Shown piece after piece: positions 50,907 to 61,048 of a DNA stretch of 64,000 nucleotides. The notes under the pieces are model-generated. The model was not told the DNA's origin. It saw only the letters and a list, made by a program, of their open reading frames with translations, and searched no databases. The DNA lies in assembly GCF_004217445.1 (NCBI RefSeq), contig NZ_SHKX01000017.1, forward strand, positions 1 to 64,000, written 5' to 3'. The position numbers and the translations under genes are program-made. Numbering within the stretch: the stretch's first letter is position 1; each line of letters opens with the position of its first letter. The stretch comes from Fluviicoccus keumensis (GTDB taxonomy: Bacteria > Pseudomonadota > Gammaproteobacteria > Pseudomonadales > Moraxellaceae).

Positions 50907-52373
50907 ATGAGCCTACTGAAAACCGCCTTCGACAAAGCGTCTACGACCTTCGCCGAGCTGAACGAAAAAGTACCCGCCATCCAGAAGGCCTCCGACTTTG
51001 TGGTCGAGACGGTCTCGGCCAATGTCCCGGCACCCATTTTGATCAAGGGTGTCAAGACCTTTCAAACCGTCAAGCATGCGGTATTGCAAACCAAACCCTT
51101 TGACGAGTTTATCGAGCAGCCTATCCCCGATGTCATGAGCCTGAAGCTTGAAGATATCGATGTCAGCAACCCCTTCCTGTACAAGCAGAAGAAGTGGCAG
51201 TCCTACTTCAAGCGCCTGCGCGACGAGTGCCCGGTACATTACCAAAAGAGCAGCCCCTTTGGCCCGTTCTGGTCCGTCACTCGCTATGAAGACATTGTTT
51301 TTGTCGACAAGAACCATGACTTATTCTCGGCCGAACCGGCCATCATCATCGGCCAGACCCCGGAAGGCTTGCCGGCAAAGATGTTCATTGCCATGGACCC
51401 GCCGAAACACGACAAGCAACGGCAGGCGGTGCAGGATGTGGTGGCGCCCAAGAACCTGAAAGAGTTGGAGTCGTTGATTCGCTCCCGGACGCAGAGTGTG
51501 CTGGACGAACTGCCGGTCAACCAGCCCTTTGACTGGGTGCAGAAAGTCTCCATTGAGCTGACCACACGCATGCTGGCCACCCTGTTCGATTTCCCTTATG
51601 AGAAACGCCAAAATCTGGTTTACTGGTCCGACGCCATGGCCTCATTCCCGCAAGCGACCGGCGGTCCGGGACTCAGTATTGATGAGTTTTTTGATACGGC
51701 GATTGATATGACCAGGCAGTTCTCTGAGCTTTGGCACCAGAAGGCCGCCCAGAAAGCCGCCGGTATGCCGATGGGCTACGACGTGATGAGCATGCTGGTC
51801 TATTCCAAGGACACCGAGGACATGATTCGCAAACCCATGGAATTCATGGGCAATCTGGCGCTGCTGATTATCGGGGGCAACGACACCACGCGTAACTCCA
51901 TGTCGGGCGGATTATATGCCCTGAACCTGTTCCCCAACGAGTTCGTCAAGCTGAAACAAAACCCCGGCCTGATACCCAACATGGTGTCGGAGATCATCCG
52001 CTGGCAGACCCCGCTGGCATATATGCGTCGCATTGCCAAGCAGGACGTGGAGCTGAACGGCCAGTTGATTAAAAAAGGCGACAAGGTGGTGATGTGGTAT
52101 GTCTCGGGCAACCGCGATGAACGCGCCATCGAGCAGCCGGATGAATTCATCATTGACCGCAAGGGCGCGCGCAACCATATGTCCTTCGGCTTCGGCGTCC
52201 ATCGCTGCATGGGCAATCGTCTGGCGGAACTGCAGCTGCGCATCCTGTGGGAAGAGTTGCTGGCCCGTTTCGAGCATATTGAAGTCATTGGCGAACCGCA
52301 AATTGTCCAGTCCAACTTTGTGCGGGGCTACAGCAAAATGATGGTCAAGCTCACCGCCAAGACCCCGGGCTGA
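50907..52373 (+). CDS. cytochrome P450 of the CYP153 family (alkane terminal hydroxylase)
   Basis: The product is 488 residues. The I-helix has LIIGGNDTTRNSMSGG near residue 320, the K-helix SEIIRWQTPLAYMRR, and the heme-binding loop FGFGVHRCMGNRLAE with the proximal cysteine near residue 434. The extended N-terminus and KIFTAM-type MFIAMDPPKHDKQR are as in CYP153A. It should oxidise medium-chain n-alkanes (roughly C5-C12) or related compounds at the terminal carbon with the neighbouring ferredoxin and reductase. Carriage on a conjugative element would spread alkane growth. Confidence 0.93.
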   Translation: MSLLKTAFDKASTTFAELNEKVPAIQKASDFVVETVSANVPAPILIKGVKTFQTVKHAVLQTKPFDEFIEQPIPDVMSLKLEDIDVSNPFLYKQKKWQSYFKRLRDECPVHYQKSSPFGPFWSVTRYEDIVFVDKNHDLFSAEPAIIIGQTPEGLPAKMFIAMDPPKHDKQRQAVQDVVAPKNLKELESLIRSRTQSVLDELPVNQPFDWVQKVSIELTTRMLATLFDFPYEKRQNLVYWSDAMASFPQATGGPGLSIDEFFDTAIDMTRQFSELWHQKAAQKAAGMPMGYDVMSMLVYSKDTEDMIRKPMEFMGNLALLIIGGNDTTRNSMSGGLYALNLFPNEFVKLKQNPGLIPNMVSEIIRWQTPLAYMRRIAKQDVELNGQLIKKGDKVVMWYVSGNRDERAIEQPDEFIIDRKGARNHMSFGFGVHRCMGNRLAELQLRILWEELLARFEHIEVIGEPQIVQSNFVRGYSKMMVKLTAKTPG

Positions 52374-52379
52374 GCCGCC

Positions 52380-53606
52380 ATGACCGCCCAAACCGCCGTA
52401 ATCATTGGTGCCAGCCATGCCGCCGCCCAGCTCTCCGCCAGCCTGCGTCTGGAGGGCTGGGGCGGCGATATTCTGGTAGTAGGCGACGAGCCGTATCTGC
52501 CGTACCAGCATCCGCCCTTGTCGAAGACCTTTTTGTCGGGGGACAAGACCGTGGCAGACCTGTACATTCGGCCCGCCGCCTTCTATGAGAAGAACAACAT
52601 CCACTTCCGTCAGGCCCGGGTCACGGCCATCGACCGCGCGCGGCAGCAGCTGACGCTGGACGATGGCGCGTCACTGGCCTACGACAAGCTGGCGTTGTGC
52701 CTGGGCGCGCGCGTGCGCAAGGCCGGTCTGCCCGGCGAGGCACTGGCCGGGGTTCATTACCTGCGCACCATTGCCGATGTGCAGGGCATCCAGCCGGAGG
52801 TGGTCGCGGGCAGGCGGGCGGTGATCATCGGCGGCGGCTATATCGGCCTGGAAACCGCCGCCTCGCTGCGCAAGCAGGGCATGGCGGTGGTGGTGCTGGA
52901 AATGGCCGACCGCATCCTGCAACGGGTGACCGCTCCGGAACTGTCGGAATTCTACAGCCGTATTCATCGTGAAGAAGGCGTCCACATCCAGACCGGCATC
53001 TCGGTGACGGCGCTGGCGGGTGACGCGCGGGTGGAGCGGGTGGAATGCGCCAACGGCGTCGTGTTCCCGGCCGATCTGGTGATCATCGGCGTGGGCGTGG
53101 TGCCCAATGTCGAACTGGCGCAGGCCGCCGGGCTGGCGGTGGATAACGGCATCACGGTGGATGAATTCGCCTGCACCAACGATCCGAACATCGTGGCGGC
53201 GGGCGATTGCGCCAACCACTTCAACGCCATTTACCAGCGCCGGATGCGCCTGGAGTCGGTGCCCAATGCCGGCGACCAGGCGAAGGCGGCGGCAGCCTCG
53301 CTGTGCGGCGTGAAAAAGGCTTATCAGAGCCTGCCGTGGTTCTGGTCGGACCAGTACGACCTGAAGCTGCAAATTGCCGGTCTAAGTCAAGGATACGATC
53401 AAGTAGTCATGCGCGGTGATCCAGACAACAGCCGCAGTTTTGCTGCTTTTTACCTAAAAAGCGGCCAGTTAATTGCGGCGGACTGCATCAATCGACCACA
53501 GGAATTTCTGCTGGCGAAAAAAATTATCACGGATAAATTAGCCGTGAATGCCAACTGCTTGGCTGACGAAACGATTGCTGTAAAAACTCTGCTCTCGGTG
53601 GTCTGA
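52380..53606 (+). CDS. NAD(P)H ferredoxin reductase
   Basis: The product is 408 residues. FAD motif VIIGASHAAAQLSASLRLEG, NAD(P)-binding VIIGGGYIGLETAASLRKQG and the conserved late ANVAVA-type IVAAGDCANHFN near residue 275 place it with putidaredoxin reductase-like enzymes. It starts six bases after the CYP153 stop and is the last gene of this operon. The last fifth of the gene is more AT-rich than the rest, with no break in the frame. Confidence 0.93.
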   Translation: MTAQTAVIIGASHAAAQLSASLRLEGWGGDILVVGDEPYLPYQHPPLSKTFLSGDKTVADLYIRPAAFYEKNNIHFRQARVTAIDRARQQLTLDDGASLAYDKLALCLGARVRKAGLPGEALAGVHYLRTIADVQGIQPEVVAGRRAVIIGGGYIGLETAASLRKQGMAVVVLEMADRILQRVTAPELSEFYSRIHREEGVHIQTGISVTALAGDARVERVECANGVVFPADLVIIGVGVVPNVELAQAAGLAVDNGITVDEFACTNDPNIVAAGDCANHFNAIYQRRMRLESVPNAGDQAKAAAASLCGVKKAYQSLPWFWSDQYDLKLQIAGLSQGYDQVVMRGDPDNSRSFAAFYLKSGQLIAADCINRPQEFLLAKKIITDKLAVNANCLADETIAVKTLLSVV

Positions 53607-53868
53607 AGACCTGTTCAGAATCTCGCGAGCTAACCCGAATGGCTCAAAACAAGCCAGGGTTGAAGTTGATGACTCATTAGCAGGTTTTGACAATCCCTGC
53701 AAGCAACCATCTGACTGATGCGACAATAGCCCATCCGCAGCTAGAGGCAATTGAATTATAATTTAATAATACGCTGGTTTGCTGGACTTGGAGTCGATGA
53801 TCCAGTCTGGCAAGCATTTCTCGTTCACGGCGGTTTCAAGGTAGTTGTCACCTTTTTTCTACGCGGCT
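53607..53868. other. intergenic, no gene supported
   Basis: AT-rich spacer between the ferredoxin reductase and the transposase remnant. I see no reading frame with protein-like composition and no clear terminator here. Confidence 0.4.
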
Positions 53869-54200
53869 TCAGCCATTTCTGGCATTGCATTTTCCGGACT
53901 GAGCCAGACACAGCCATCCGGTGGCCAGTTCCTCACGTCTTGTTCCAGCGAGCCGGATTCCTACTCCGTGCGCTTCACCAGCAAGTCCGGGCTGCCTGAC
54001 TATGGCGCTGATCCGGGGGCACGAACTTCACGCCGCTGTGTTGGTGCTCCAGGTTGTACTGCTACTCAAAGTCCTGCGCCCAGACCCGCGCTGCCGAGAC
54101 ATCGGTCAAGACATCCACCGGGTAGCCCGGCCGGTACTTGTACGTGCGGAACAGACTCTCCGGATATGGGTTGCCGAGCCGCTTTGAGGCAACCGGCGTA
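53869..54200 (-). pseudogene. IS3-family transposase (OrfB) C-terminal remnant
   Basis: Minus-strand reading gives NPYPESLFRTYKYRPGYPVD and VLTDVSAARVWAQDFE, an in-frame TAG, then QYNLEHQHSGVKFVPPDQRH and, in another frame, RNWPPDGCVWLSPENAM, a typical C-terminal end of IS3-family integrases. It has both a nonsense and a frameshift, so it is inactive. It closes the cargo segment on the right, as the remnant at 41157 does on the left; the two are not recognisably the same element. Confidence 0.8.
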
Positions 54201-54360
54201 CTATTGGGTGTAGAGATTGGATTCGCGTCAAAAAGAATGACAGGATATCCCGTGATTTGGGCGTTTAAATGAAACATACAGGCTATTTGAAGGATTTTTC
54301 CAACAGCCTGTTTGTGCCCTGATGTCACTAAACATTCAGACAAATTTCTAAGGGGGTGTG

Positions 54361-57300
54361 TTAAACCGGATAACCTTTGTGCCTTAACAACAAAAACAAC
54401 AACAAAGGCACAACCACCAAGGTTAACAGTGTAGCGGCTAAGGTGCCAAAAATCAGCGAGATTGCCAAACCACTAAAAAGAGGATCGGTAAGCATAATGC
54501 CACTGCCCAAAATAATCGCCAAAGCCGTCAGTAATATTGGGCGTAAGCGCACTGCGCCCGCCTCCAAAATCGCTTCACGCAACAATAGACCTTTTTGGCA
54601 ATAATCCAAAACAAAATCAATAATTAATAATGAGTTGCGAACAACTACGCCGGCTAAGGCAATGACTCCGACCATCGATGTAGCCGAAAATTGAGCATTC
54701 ATTAACCAATGTCCGGGGAAAATACCGACTAGCCCTAATGGAATGGCCGCCATCGCTACAATCGGTAAGCTAAATGATTGGTAATAAGCCACCAAAATCA
54801 AAAAGATAAAGACAATTGATATACCTAACGCCCCTAACATATCACGGTAGGTATCCAGCATTTGCCGTTGTGCACCATCCCATAACAAGACATAACCTTG
54901 TGCATTATCCACTTGTTGCGGACTAAAACGGAGATTGCCGGTATTTAGCAAGCTGCCATCTGGCAAAAGCATCTGATCCAAACGTTTATCCAAGTCCAAT
55001 ACGGCATAGGCGGGCGCACTTTTAGTCATTTCAGCCATCACATAGGTGACCCGCTCACCGTCTTTGTGTTGAATCGGGCGATCTGCTGTTGCCGGTTTAA
55101 TATGCACCAACTCTGATAAAGGAATGGCTAAGCCCGTACGATTAATAATCGTACTATGACTCAACAACTGAAAATCGGGCTGATCTTGACGCGGAACCCA
55201 GAGTTGTACCGGAACGGGATTATGTTCACCACTGACATGGACACGGCCCAAGGTTTCACCTGTCCATAAACGGTTGAGTGCGGTAGCGATCTCGGCGGCA
55301 CTGACACCCGACAAAGCCGCTTTTTCACGATCAATCACCAGCGTGTGGCGTGTGATGTCCACAGGTTCGGAAGATTTAACTTCGGCAATGTCCCATGTGT
55401 GCCGAAATTCTTTTTCTACGTGTTGGGCAATCCAGTGTAACTGCGCCGGATCGTTGCCATAAATTTCGGCCAGTACCGTCGAACGTACGGGTGGGCCTGG
55501 CGGATCTTCTAGCAATTGTATGGTAGCCCCGTGATAGTGGCTAACCACCGCCTGTAGTTTGGGTCGCAATTGACGAACAATTGCCATGGAGGTGAGCTGG
55601 CGTTGATGTTTATCGCGTAAATTGACCCGAATTTCCGCCACATGCGAACCGGTTTTTTCCGCCGCACCGCGTAATAAGCCACTAAAGTCGATCACACCGG
55701 ATTGCCCTAACCACAATTGATAGTCGGTGACTTGCGGATCGTGACGTAACACCTCAATCACGGCTCGCGCAACCCGATCGGTTTCTTCCACCGCTGCCGT
55801 TTCGGGCAAATCCAAGGTGATGTTAAAGGTGTTTTTGTTATTCGATGGCATCATCGACATTTCAACACCAAACGACGCCTGCGGCCCGCCTACACCTTGT
55901 GGACGGATGAATTGCCAGGCGGGTTGTAACAACGATAACAAAATTAATGCTAATACCATTGCAAATGCCAAGCGACGATATCGAGCGTGATCGACCAAGG
56001 GAATCAATAATCGGCGATACCACGCTTGAATGCCGTGAGTGGGTGGCTGTGCTGCATCGATGGCTTGCTCTAAGGCATGGCCTTCCCCTGCCTTCAACCA
56101 GCGATGGGCCGCCCACGGCACCACGGTATACGCCACTAATAACGAACACGCCATCGCCACGGGCACATTAAAAGCCATGGGATAAAAGTATTCGCCCGCC
56201 ATTCCTGTCACTGATACCAGAGAACCAAAAACCAGCATTACCGCTAACGTGGCCAAATTGGTTGGGTTGCCGATCTCACGGGCTGCTTCCACGGTTATCC
56301 ACCGCTTGTTGGCTTGTCCCAAATGGGCATATCGCCGATGCACGTTTTCAATCACAACAATGGCGTCATCCACCAACAATCCCAATGATAAGATCAAGGC
56401 AAACAGCGACACCCGATTGATCGATAAGCCCACTATCCACGCAATACCCAAGGTCAACGCCAACACTAACGGCACACTCATGCCCACAATCAAGGCCTCT
56501 TTTCGACCTAGAAAGACTAACGTGACCAAAAATACGGCCAACACCGCAATGCCCAAGTGCTCCATCAGACCATTAACGGTATCGTTGGCAATTTCGCCGT
56601 CGTTACGTGTCACCACCACATGGACACCGGTGGGAATAAACGCTTTTTGCATCTTGGCCACGCGAGCCAAGACCGCATCGGCCACTTCCACCGCATTACT
56701 GCCACGTTGTTTTGCCACGGCCAAAGTGACGGCGGGCATATCGGGTTGTTGGCTCTGATCAAAGCGTCGATCAGCGGCACCAAAACCAAAACGACTGAGC
56801 GTGCTTGGTTCTTGGGTTGGACCGTCGATAATTTGTGCCACATCTTGCAAATACACCACCTGCTCGTCATGGCTGGCTAGTACCACATGGCGCACATCGT
56901 CTACCGAGGTAAATTCACCTTGCAAAAACAGTTGCTGGTTTTGTCCTTGTAGTACGGACACTCCTAAAGGCATAGCAATATTAGCAGCACCCAATGCCGC
57001 TCGAATGCCGTCCATGCTTAGGCCATACGCTTGCAATCGTTCTGGATTAAGAGCGATACGCACCTGACGCTCGCGACCGCCCTGCACATAACTGGCCGAT
57101 ACCGATTTTAACGACAATAAACCATCACGAAGCCGATCAGCTAAACGCTTCAAGGCATAATCATCATAATGCTCTGAGGCCAAGGTCACAGTGACAATCG
57201 GCACATCATCGACATTAACACCACGAATCACCGGTACACTGGCTCCGACAGGCAACGAGGTATTGGCAATACGATCATGGAGTTTGACTAATGCGGTTTC

Positions 57301-57660
57301 TTGATTTTCACCAATGACAAATTGCACCGACAACTGGGCGACCGAATTAGCCGCCGTCGCATAGACATGATCCACCGCTGGAATTTGTTTAATGCTCGCT
57401 TCCAAGGGGCGCACCAGTAAACGCTCCACCTCCTCAGCCGAGGCTCCCGCCAACTCAACACGGATAGCCGCCGACGGCACGGTAATTTGTGGATTATCTT
57501 CACGCGGGGTATGGCTAATGGCATACAAACCTATGCCTAAACACGCCAGAATAAACAAGTGAGTTAGTTTAGAGGTGATAAAAATATCGGCTAATAACGC
57601 CGCCAAACTCCATTTTGGGCTTGAGTTGGCCGAAGTGTCTTTTGATTGTGGAGAGCGCAT
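54361..57660 (-). CDS. RND-family efflux permease (AcrB/HAE-like)
   Basis: This 1099-residue permease has a hydrophobic segment near residue 40, the periplasmic parts with SAAIRVELAGASAEEVERLL, the central six-helix bundle with SLGLLVDDAIVVIENV (helix 4 with the acidic proton-relay Asp pair) and a second bundle with VGVIALAGVVVRNSLLIID. It pumps drugs or solvents out. Base composition is markedly more AT-rich than the P450 and emr genes, indicating a different origin. It follows the MFP gene by nine bases. Confidence 0.92.
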   Translation of the reverse strand: MRSPQSKDTSANSSPKWSLAALLADIFITSKLTHLFILACLGIGLYAISHTPREDNPQITVPSAAIRVELAGASAEEVERLLVRPLEASIKQIPAVDHVYATAANSVAQLSVQFVIGENQETALVKLHDRIANTSLPVGASVPVIRGVNVDDVPIVTVTLASEHYDDYALKRLADRLRDGLLSLKSVSASYVQGGRERQVRIALNPERLQAYGLSMDGIRAALGAANIAMPLGVSVLQGQNQQLFLQGEFTSVDDVRHVVLASHDEQVVYLQDVAQIIDGPTQEPSTLSRFGFGAADRRFDQSQQPDMPAVTLAVAKQRGSNAVEVADAVLARVAKMQKAFIPTGVHVVVTRNDGEIANDTVNGLMEHLGIAVLAVFLVTLVFLGRKEALIVGMSVPLVLALTLGIAWIVGLSINRVSLFALILSLGLLVDDAIVVIENVHRRYAHLGQANKRWITVEAAREIGNPTNLATLAVMLVFGSLVSVTGMAGEYFYPMAFNVPVAMACSLLVAYTVVPWAAHRWLKAGEGHALEQAIDAAQPPTHGIQAWYRRLLIPLVDHARYRRLAFAMVLALILLSLLQPAWQFIRPQGVGGPQASFGVEMSMMPSNNKNTFNITLDLPETAAVEETDRVARAVIEVLRHDPQVTDYQLWLGQSGVIDFSGLLRGAAEKTGSHVAEIRVNLRDKHQRQLTSMAIVRQLRPKLQAVVSHYHGATIQLLEDPPGPPVRSTVLAEIYGNDPAQLHWIAQHVEKEFRHTWDIAEVKSSEPVDITRHTLVIDREKAALSGVSAAEIATALNRLWTGETLGRVHVSGEHNPVPVQLWVPRQDQPDFQLLSHSTIINRTGLAIPLSELVHIKPATADRPIQHKDGERVTYVMAEMTKSAPAYAVLDLDKRLDQMLLPDGSLLNTGNLRFSPQQVDNAQGYVLLWDGAQRQMLDTYRDMLGALGISIVFIFLILVAYYQSFSLPIVAMAAIPLGLVGIFPGHWLMNAQFSATSMVGVIALAGVVVRNSLLIIDFVLDYCQKGLLLREAILEAGAVRLRPILLTALAIILGSGIMLTDPLFSGLAISLIFGTLAATLLTLVVVPLLLFLLLRHKGYPV

Positions 57661-57669
57661 GTCGATCCC

Positions 57670-58752
57670 CTAGCGTGGCACAGGGAGTGCTACAACCCTG
57701 TCACCATCACGCAGTTGCGGACTTGCTATAGCCACTACCTGTTCACCGGCACTCAGCCCTGCATTCACCGCCACTTGCTGCGGCCATTCGCGTCCCAAAC
57801 GTAACCAGCGAAATTGGACTTTATGCTGGTTATCGACCACAAACACGCCTTGTAAGCCACCACGTTCTATCAGGGCCGATTTCGGCACGATCACTTCGGC
57901 GGTTTGCCCTAAAGTGAATACAGCGCGACCAAACATACCCGACAACAAGCGCTGGTTAGGCTGGGCTGGCAAACTGATTTTGACTTGATAGGTGTGCGTG
58001 GATGTATCTTGGCTAGGTACAATACGGGCGACATGACCGATTATTGCGTGGGGTACGGCGTCTACATAAACCGTCACGGGCATGCCCACACTAACATTGG
58101 CTAATTGTTGCTCCGGCAAACTGGTGCTGAATAACCATTGTTGATTGGCTTCAATGGTCAAAATAGGATTGTTGGGTGCGGCTAAATCACCCACACGCAA
58201 CTGACGATCCACCACAACACCGGTGAGTGGACTGCGAATTTCACTGTATTGACGTTGTGCTTTGGCGGTGGTCAGCACAGCTTGTGCTTGATGTAAGGTC
58301 TGTAATGCCGTGTCTTGACGTAATTGCGCTTTGCGTAATTCATTATCTGCGGCATGACCCTGACTAAATAATAGTTGCAAGTGCTCAGCATCCGTCCTGG
58401 CATCGGTCACCGCTGCTTGTGCGGCTTGTAATTCAGCGCCAGCTTGCTGAATAGCGCCTTCGACCTGACTGGCATCTAAACGCACCAACACTTGACCTTG
58501 CTGAATGTTTTCCCCTTCTTGTACACGTATCTCGCGAATATAGCCGGTTAACTGCGAGCTGAGTGCTAAGCGTTGATCGGAAATCACACGGCCAGTACGC
58601 ACATATTCATCCTTGGCGCCTGTACTAGCTTGCACTGTGGCAAGCTGATAAGTCTGCGCCTGACGTGAAACTACAGTATGAACATTTTCCTGATTATTGC
58701 AGCCAGGCAAAAGTACCATCATCATGCATAAATGGATTAACACAAAGCGCAT
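57670..58752 (-). CDS. RND efflux membrane fusion lipoprotein
   Basis: This 360-residue lipoprotein (lipobox LLPGC) is an AcrA/HlyD-type adaptor: lipoyl halves around LTGYIREIRVQEGENIQQGQ and GVVVDRQLRVGDLAAPNNP, with an alpha-helical hairpin in between. It overlaps the TetR gene by 16 bases and works with the RND permease downstream. No outer-membrane factor is in this operon; the one at 62239 could supply it. Confidence 0.92.
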   Translation of the reverse strand: MRFVLIHLCMMMVLLPGCNNQENVHTVVSRQAQTYQLATVQASTGAKDEYVRTGRVISDQRLALSSQLTGYIREIRVQEGENIQQGQVLVRLDASQVEGAIQQAGAELQAAQAAVTDARTDAEHLQLLFSQGHAADNELRKAQLRQDTALQTLHQAQAVLTTAKAQRQYSEIRSPLTGVVVDRQLRVGDLAAPNNPILTIEANQQWLFSTSLPEQQLANVSVGMPVTVYVDAVPHAIIGHVARIVPSQDTSTHTYQVKISLPAQPNQRLLSGMFGRAVFTLGQTAEVIVPKSALIERGGLQGVFVVDNQHKVQFRWLRLGREWPQQVAVNAGLSAGEQVVAIASPQLRDGDRVVALPVPR

Positions 58753-59360
58753 GCTTTATCCCCTTGATCTGAAAATACGCCATGACGTAACAACTGCACA
58801 ATATGCTGGGTCAGCAACTCTGGTTGATCCTGTAGGGATATATAGCCTGTCAATGATCGTCGCACGTGGCTGGTTTCAAAGGGAAACACTATCAAGCTAA
58901 TAATGGAAACGGCTAAAAAATGGGCATTTTGCTGTGGTGCAACATAACTCACCAAGCTGGCAATTTGGTCAAAAAAAGGCGCAAACACTTGCTCAGTCAA
59001 CGCTTGTGACCGTAGATCATCCTGATCTAATAATACCCATTGCATCAGACGTTGAAAGTCACGATTAGAAGCCAGCGTTTGAATAAATTCACGAATAAAA
59101 TCAGTCAAGCGTTGCCATGGTTCGGCACTGGTTTGTGCGGCTAGTGTGGCTGACGCTAAACAATTATTAAAACTGTGCTCGACTATCGCCAGATACAGAC
59201 TCTCTTTGTCTGGAAAGTGGTAATACAACGCCGACACGGTCAAGCCCACAGCATTCGCCATGTGACGCATGGATACGCCTTCGAAGCCATCGTTGGCAAA
59301 CAACATGATGCCCTTGTTGAGGATACGCTCACGAGTGATCTCGGGGGGTGAAGCGGTCAT
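58737..59360 (-). CDS. TetR-family repressor of the RND operon
   Basis: This 207-residue protein has the TetR HTH (RILNKGIMLFANDGFEGVSM, then HMANAVGLTVSALYYHFPDK) and an unrelated ligand-binding C-terminus. It is the first gene of the operon TetR-MFP-RND, and the palindrome GAACGTTC lies about 27 bases before its start, so it probably represses itself and the pump. Confidence 0.9.
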   Translation of the reverse strand: MTASPPEITRERILNKGIMLFANDGFEGVSMRHMANAVGLTVSALYYHFPDKESLYLAIVEHSFNNCLASATLAAQTSAEPWQRLTDFIREFIQTLASNRDFQRLMQWVLLDQDDLRSQALTEQVFAPFFDQIASLVSYVAPQQNAHFLAVSIISLIVFPFETSHVRRSLTGYISLQDQPELLTQHIVQLLRHGVFSDQGDKACALC

Positions 59361-59381
59361 AGCGAGTCCCAGATTTTCTAC

Positions 59382-59399
59382 TTAACGAACGTTCAGTAA
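59382..59399 (-). promoter_or_regulatory. TetR operator candidate
   Basis: TTAAC-GAACGTTC-AGTAA, an imperfect inverted repeat with a perfect GAACGTTC centre (59387-59394), lies directly upstream of the TetR start. The size fits TetR operators of RND pumps. Confidence 0.5.
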
Positions 59400-59535
59400 A
59401 ATCGCACAAACTAAAAAAATGTGCAAGTAGGGGAGAATCCGCGGACAAGAGGAAATTCGTCAGATAGGGGACGTCTCTGAAAACGGATAGTCAAGTACGC
59501 TAAGCCGGTTTCATCGGCCGTAACGGCGTCCGATT

Positions 59536-59880
59536 TTGGCAGGGCGGAGCCACATTCTGTGTCATCGCGGTGTTGAGATCGGCTTGTATGGAAAACCGGC
59601 GCATCGTGGCCTCGCCGTTTCACCGAAACTCGCCACGATCCTGTTGACCATGCGCATCGGAAACAACAGTAAGCTTGTGCGCGGCATGAAGCGCGCGATC
59701 GAACACATCGAGCGTTACTGCCTGGCAGAATACGAGGGTTGGGAGCAAGCGCCTAGCGTAGGTTTTTCCATTTTCTATGGCGACCCCTATTATGCCAATG
59801 TGGGTGATTCCAATACGATTGGCAAAGCCGACATCGACGACAGCCCCTGGTGCATGAGCCTGAGCTATTTTTTCCAGTAA
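59536..59880 (+). pseudogene. truncated hypothetical ORF (C-terminal fragment)
   Basis: The last about 80 codons look like real protein (LATILLTMRIGNNSKLVRGM, GWEQAPSVGFSIFYGDPYY and a terminal SLSYFFQ), but the beginning does not, and there is no ribosome-binding site. I read it as the tail of a gene whose front has been replaced by the RND island border. No family is recognised. Confidence 0.35.
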
Positions 59881-59916
59881 GCGCTGCACAGCCGGCACCT
59901 TGGTGCCTGCGTCCCA

Positions 59917-60921
59917 TCAATATCGGTAGGTAATGCCGAGCGATCCAAAGACTTGGTCTGCGTGTGCATTGTTGAAGATTTTGGTGCTGCGGGCCAAGGC
60001 GTATTCATAACCCCAGTTGCCACGGTTCCAGCTCAGCCCGCCCGAGAGGAAGTACTGCTCCTGCCGGAGCGTGAGGTCGGTTTCCTTACCGCCGAAGTTA
60101 TTACCCTGCACATAAATGGCATTGGGCTGGTAGCGTGCCATCACGGCAATAAAAAAATAGATATCGTTTCCAAGCTCACCTGCCAGCTGGTTGGTGTCAC
60201 GCCCAGGAAGCAGTCCGGCAGTGGGAAAGCTACGCATTAGGTTTTTGCCCAGGCGCATGCTGAAGGTGAGGTCAGCCGTGCTCTCGAAGGTGCCGGCGCC
60301 GACCTCTGCATGCGTGATCAGGTCCATGCCCCAGGGACTGTCGTCGAAGTCGATGGCTGCCGTGCGCCATTTGCGCGCTACGCCTATCTTGAATACGGGC
60401 TCGTTGTCGAGCTGGGTGCTCCAGCCTTCCGGCTGCTGCGAGCCGATGATGCGATGAAAGGTTTTTTGCGCGGCTGCGGCACCCGAGGCCGGCCCGACAA
60501 TACCCAGCGTCAGGTAGGCACGGTCGGCAACGTGGTCATCATACGCGTGCAGCGTGCCTTTCCAGTACAACAGGCCCGAATAGGGTAGGTCGTCTTTGGG
60601 AGGGTTCTGGTCACTGATGTCTTGCGGGGTGTACGTGGCGAGCCCGATCTTGTACGAGACGGCGCGCCTCTGGTTCGGGTCCTGGCTGAGCCAGAGCGGG
60701 CGGGCCAGCGAGGTAATCCAGTGTGGGGCGATCTCGTCGTAGGTCCTGGCATCTCCGTGAGCCCAGTCGAGCTGGGTGCCGGAGGTATAGCCGTAGTCCT
60801 TGCCGGCGAAGAAGTCATTTTCAAAAGTGAAGGTGAAAAAATTGACCGGAGCGTTGTCGGCTTGGGAATACCCGGGTGCGATTGTGCAAAGAAGTGACAG
60901 CAGCAAGAGTGAGTGACGCAT
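59917..60921 (-). CDS. LpxR-like lipid A deacylase family protein
   Basis: This 334-residue exported protein (signal LLLLSLLCTIAPGYSQA) is a DUF2219/LpxR beta-barrel: NFFTFTFENDFFAGKDYGYT with the conserved Asn-Asp and Thr, KTFHRIIGSQQPEGW with the conserved histidine and downstream glutamate, and a C-terminal aromatic residue (GITYRY). LpxR removes the 3'-acyloxyacyl chain from lipid A in the outer membrane. Sites of catalysis appear kept, though the family also includes proteins of unproven activity. Confidence 0.85.
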   Translation of the reverse strand: MRHSLLLLSLLCTIAPGYSQADNAPVNFFTFTFENDFFAGKDYGYTSGTQLDWAHGDARTYDEIAPHWITSLARPLWLSQDPNQRRAVSYKIGLATYTPQDISDQNPPKDDLPYSGLLYWKGTLHAYDDHVADRAYLTLGIVGPASGAAAAQKTFHRIIGSQQPEGWSTQLDNEPVFKIGVARKWRTAAIDFDDSPWGMDLITHAEVGAGTFESTADLTFSMRLGKNLMRSFPTAGLLPGRDTNQLAGELGNDIYFFIAVMARYQPNAIYVQGNNFGGKETDLTLRQEQYFLSGGLSWNRGNWGYEYALARSTKIFNNAHADQVFGSLGITYRY

Positions 60922-61048
60922 AGCTCGCCTCTAATCTTAAGCCTGGCCACGTGCAGCCGACAGCCGAGGAAACGAAAACCTAATTTATGCGCGTGCTGCG
61001 CCAGGATAGCCTGAAATTGCTCTCCTATTTTTTTTGGTGGTCGAGCAC

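Noticed and set aside
52671..53372. 233-residue antisense frame in the ferredoxin reductase gene
   Set aside because: It is His- and Arg-rich, as expected for the shadow of a GC-rich gene; the reductase motifs are clearly on the plus strand.
59620..59898. Minus-strand frame opposite the truncated ORF
   Set aside because: It is plausible in composition, but the plus-strand frame ends in a more natural protein C-terminus; neither has a good start.
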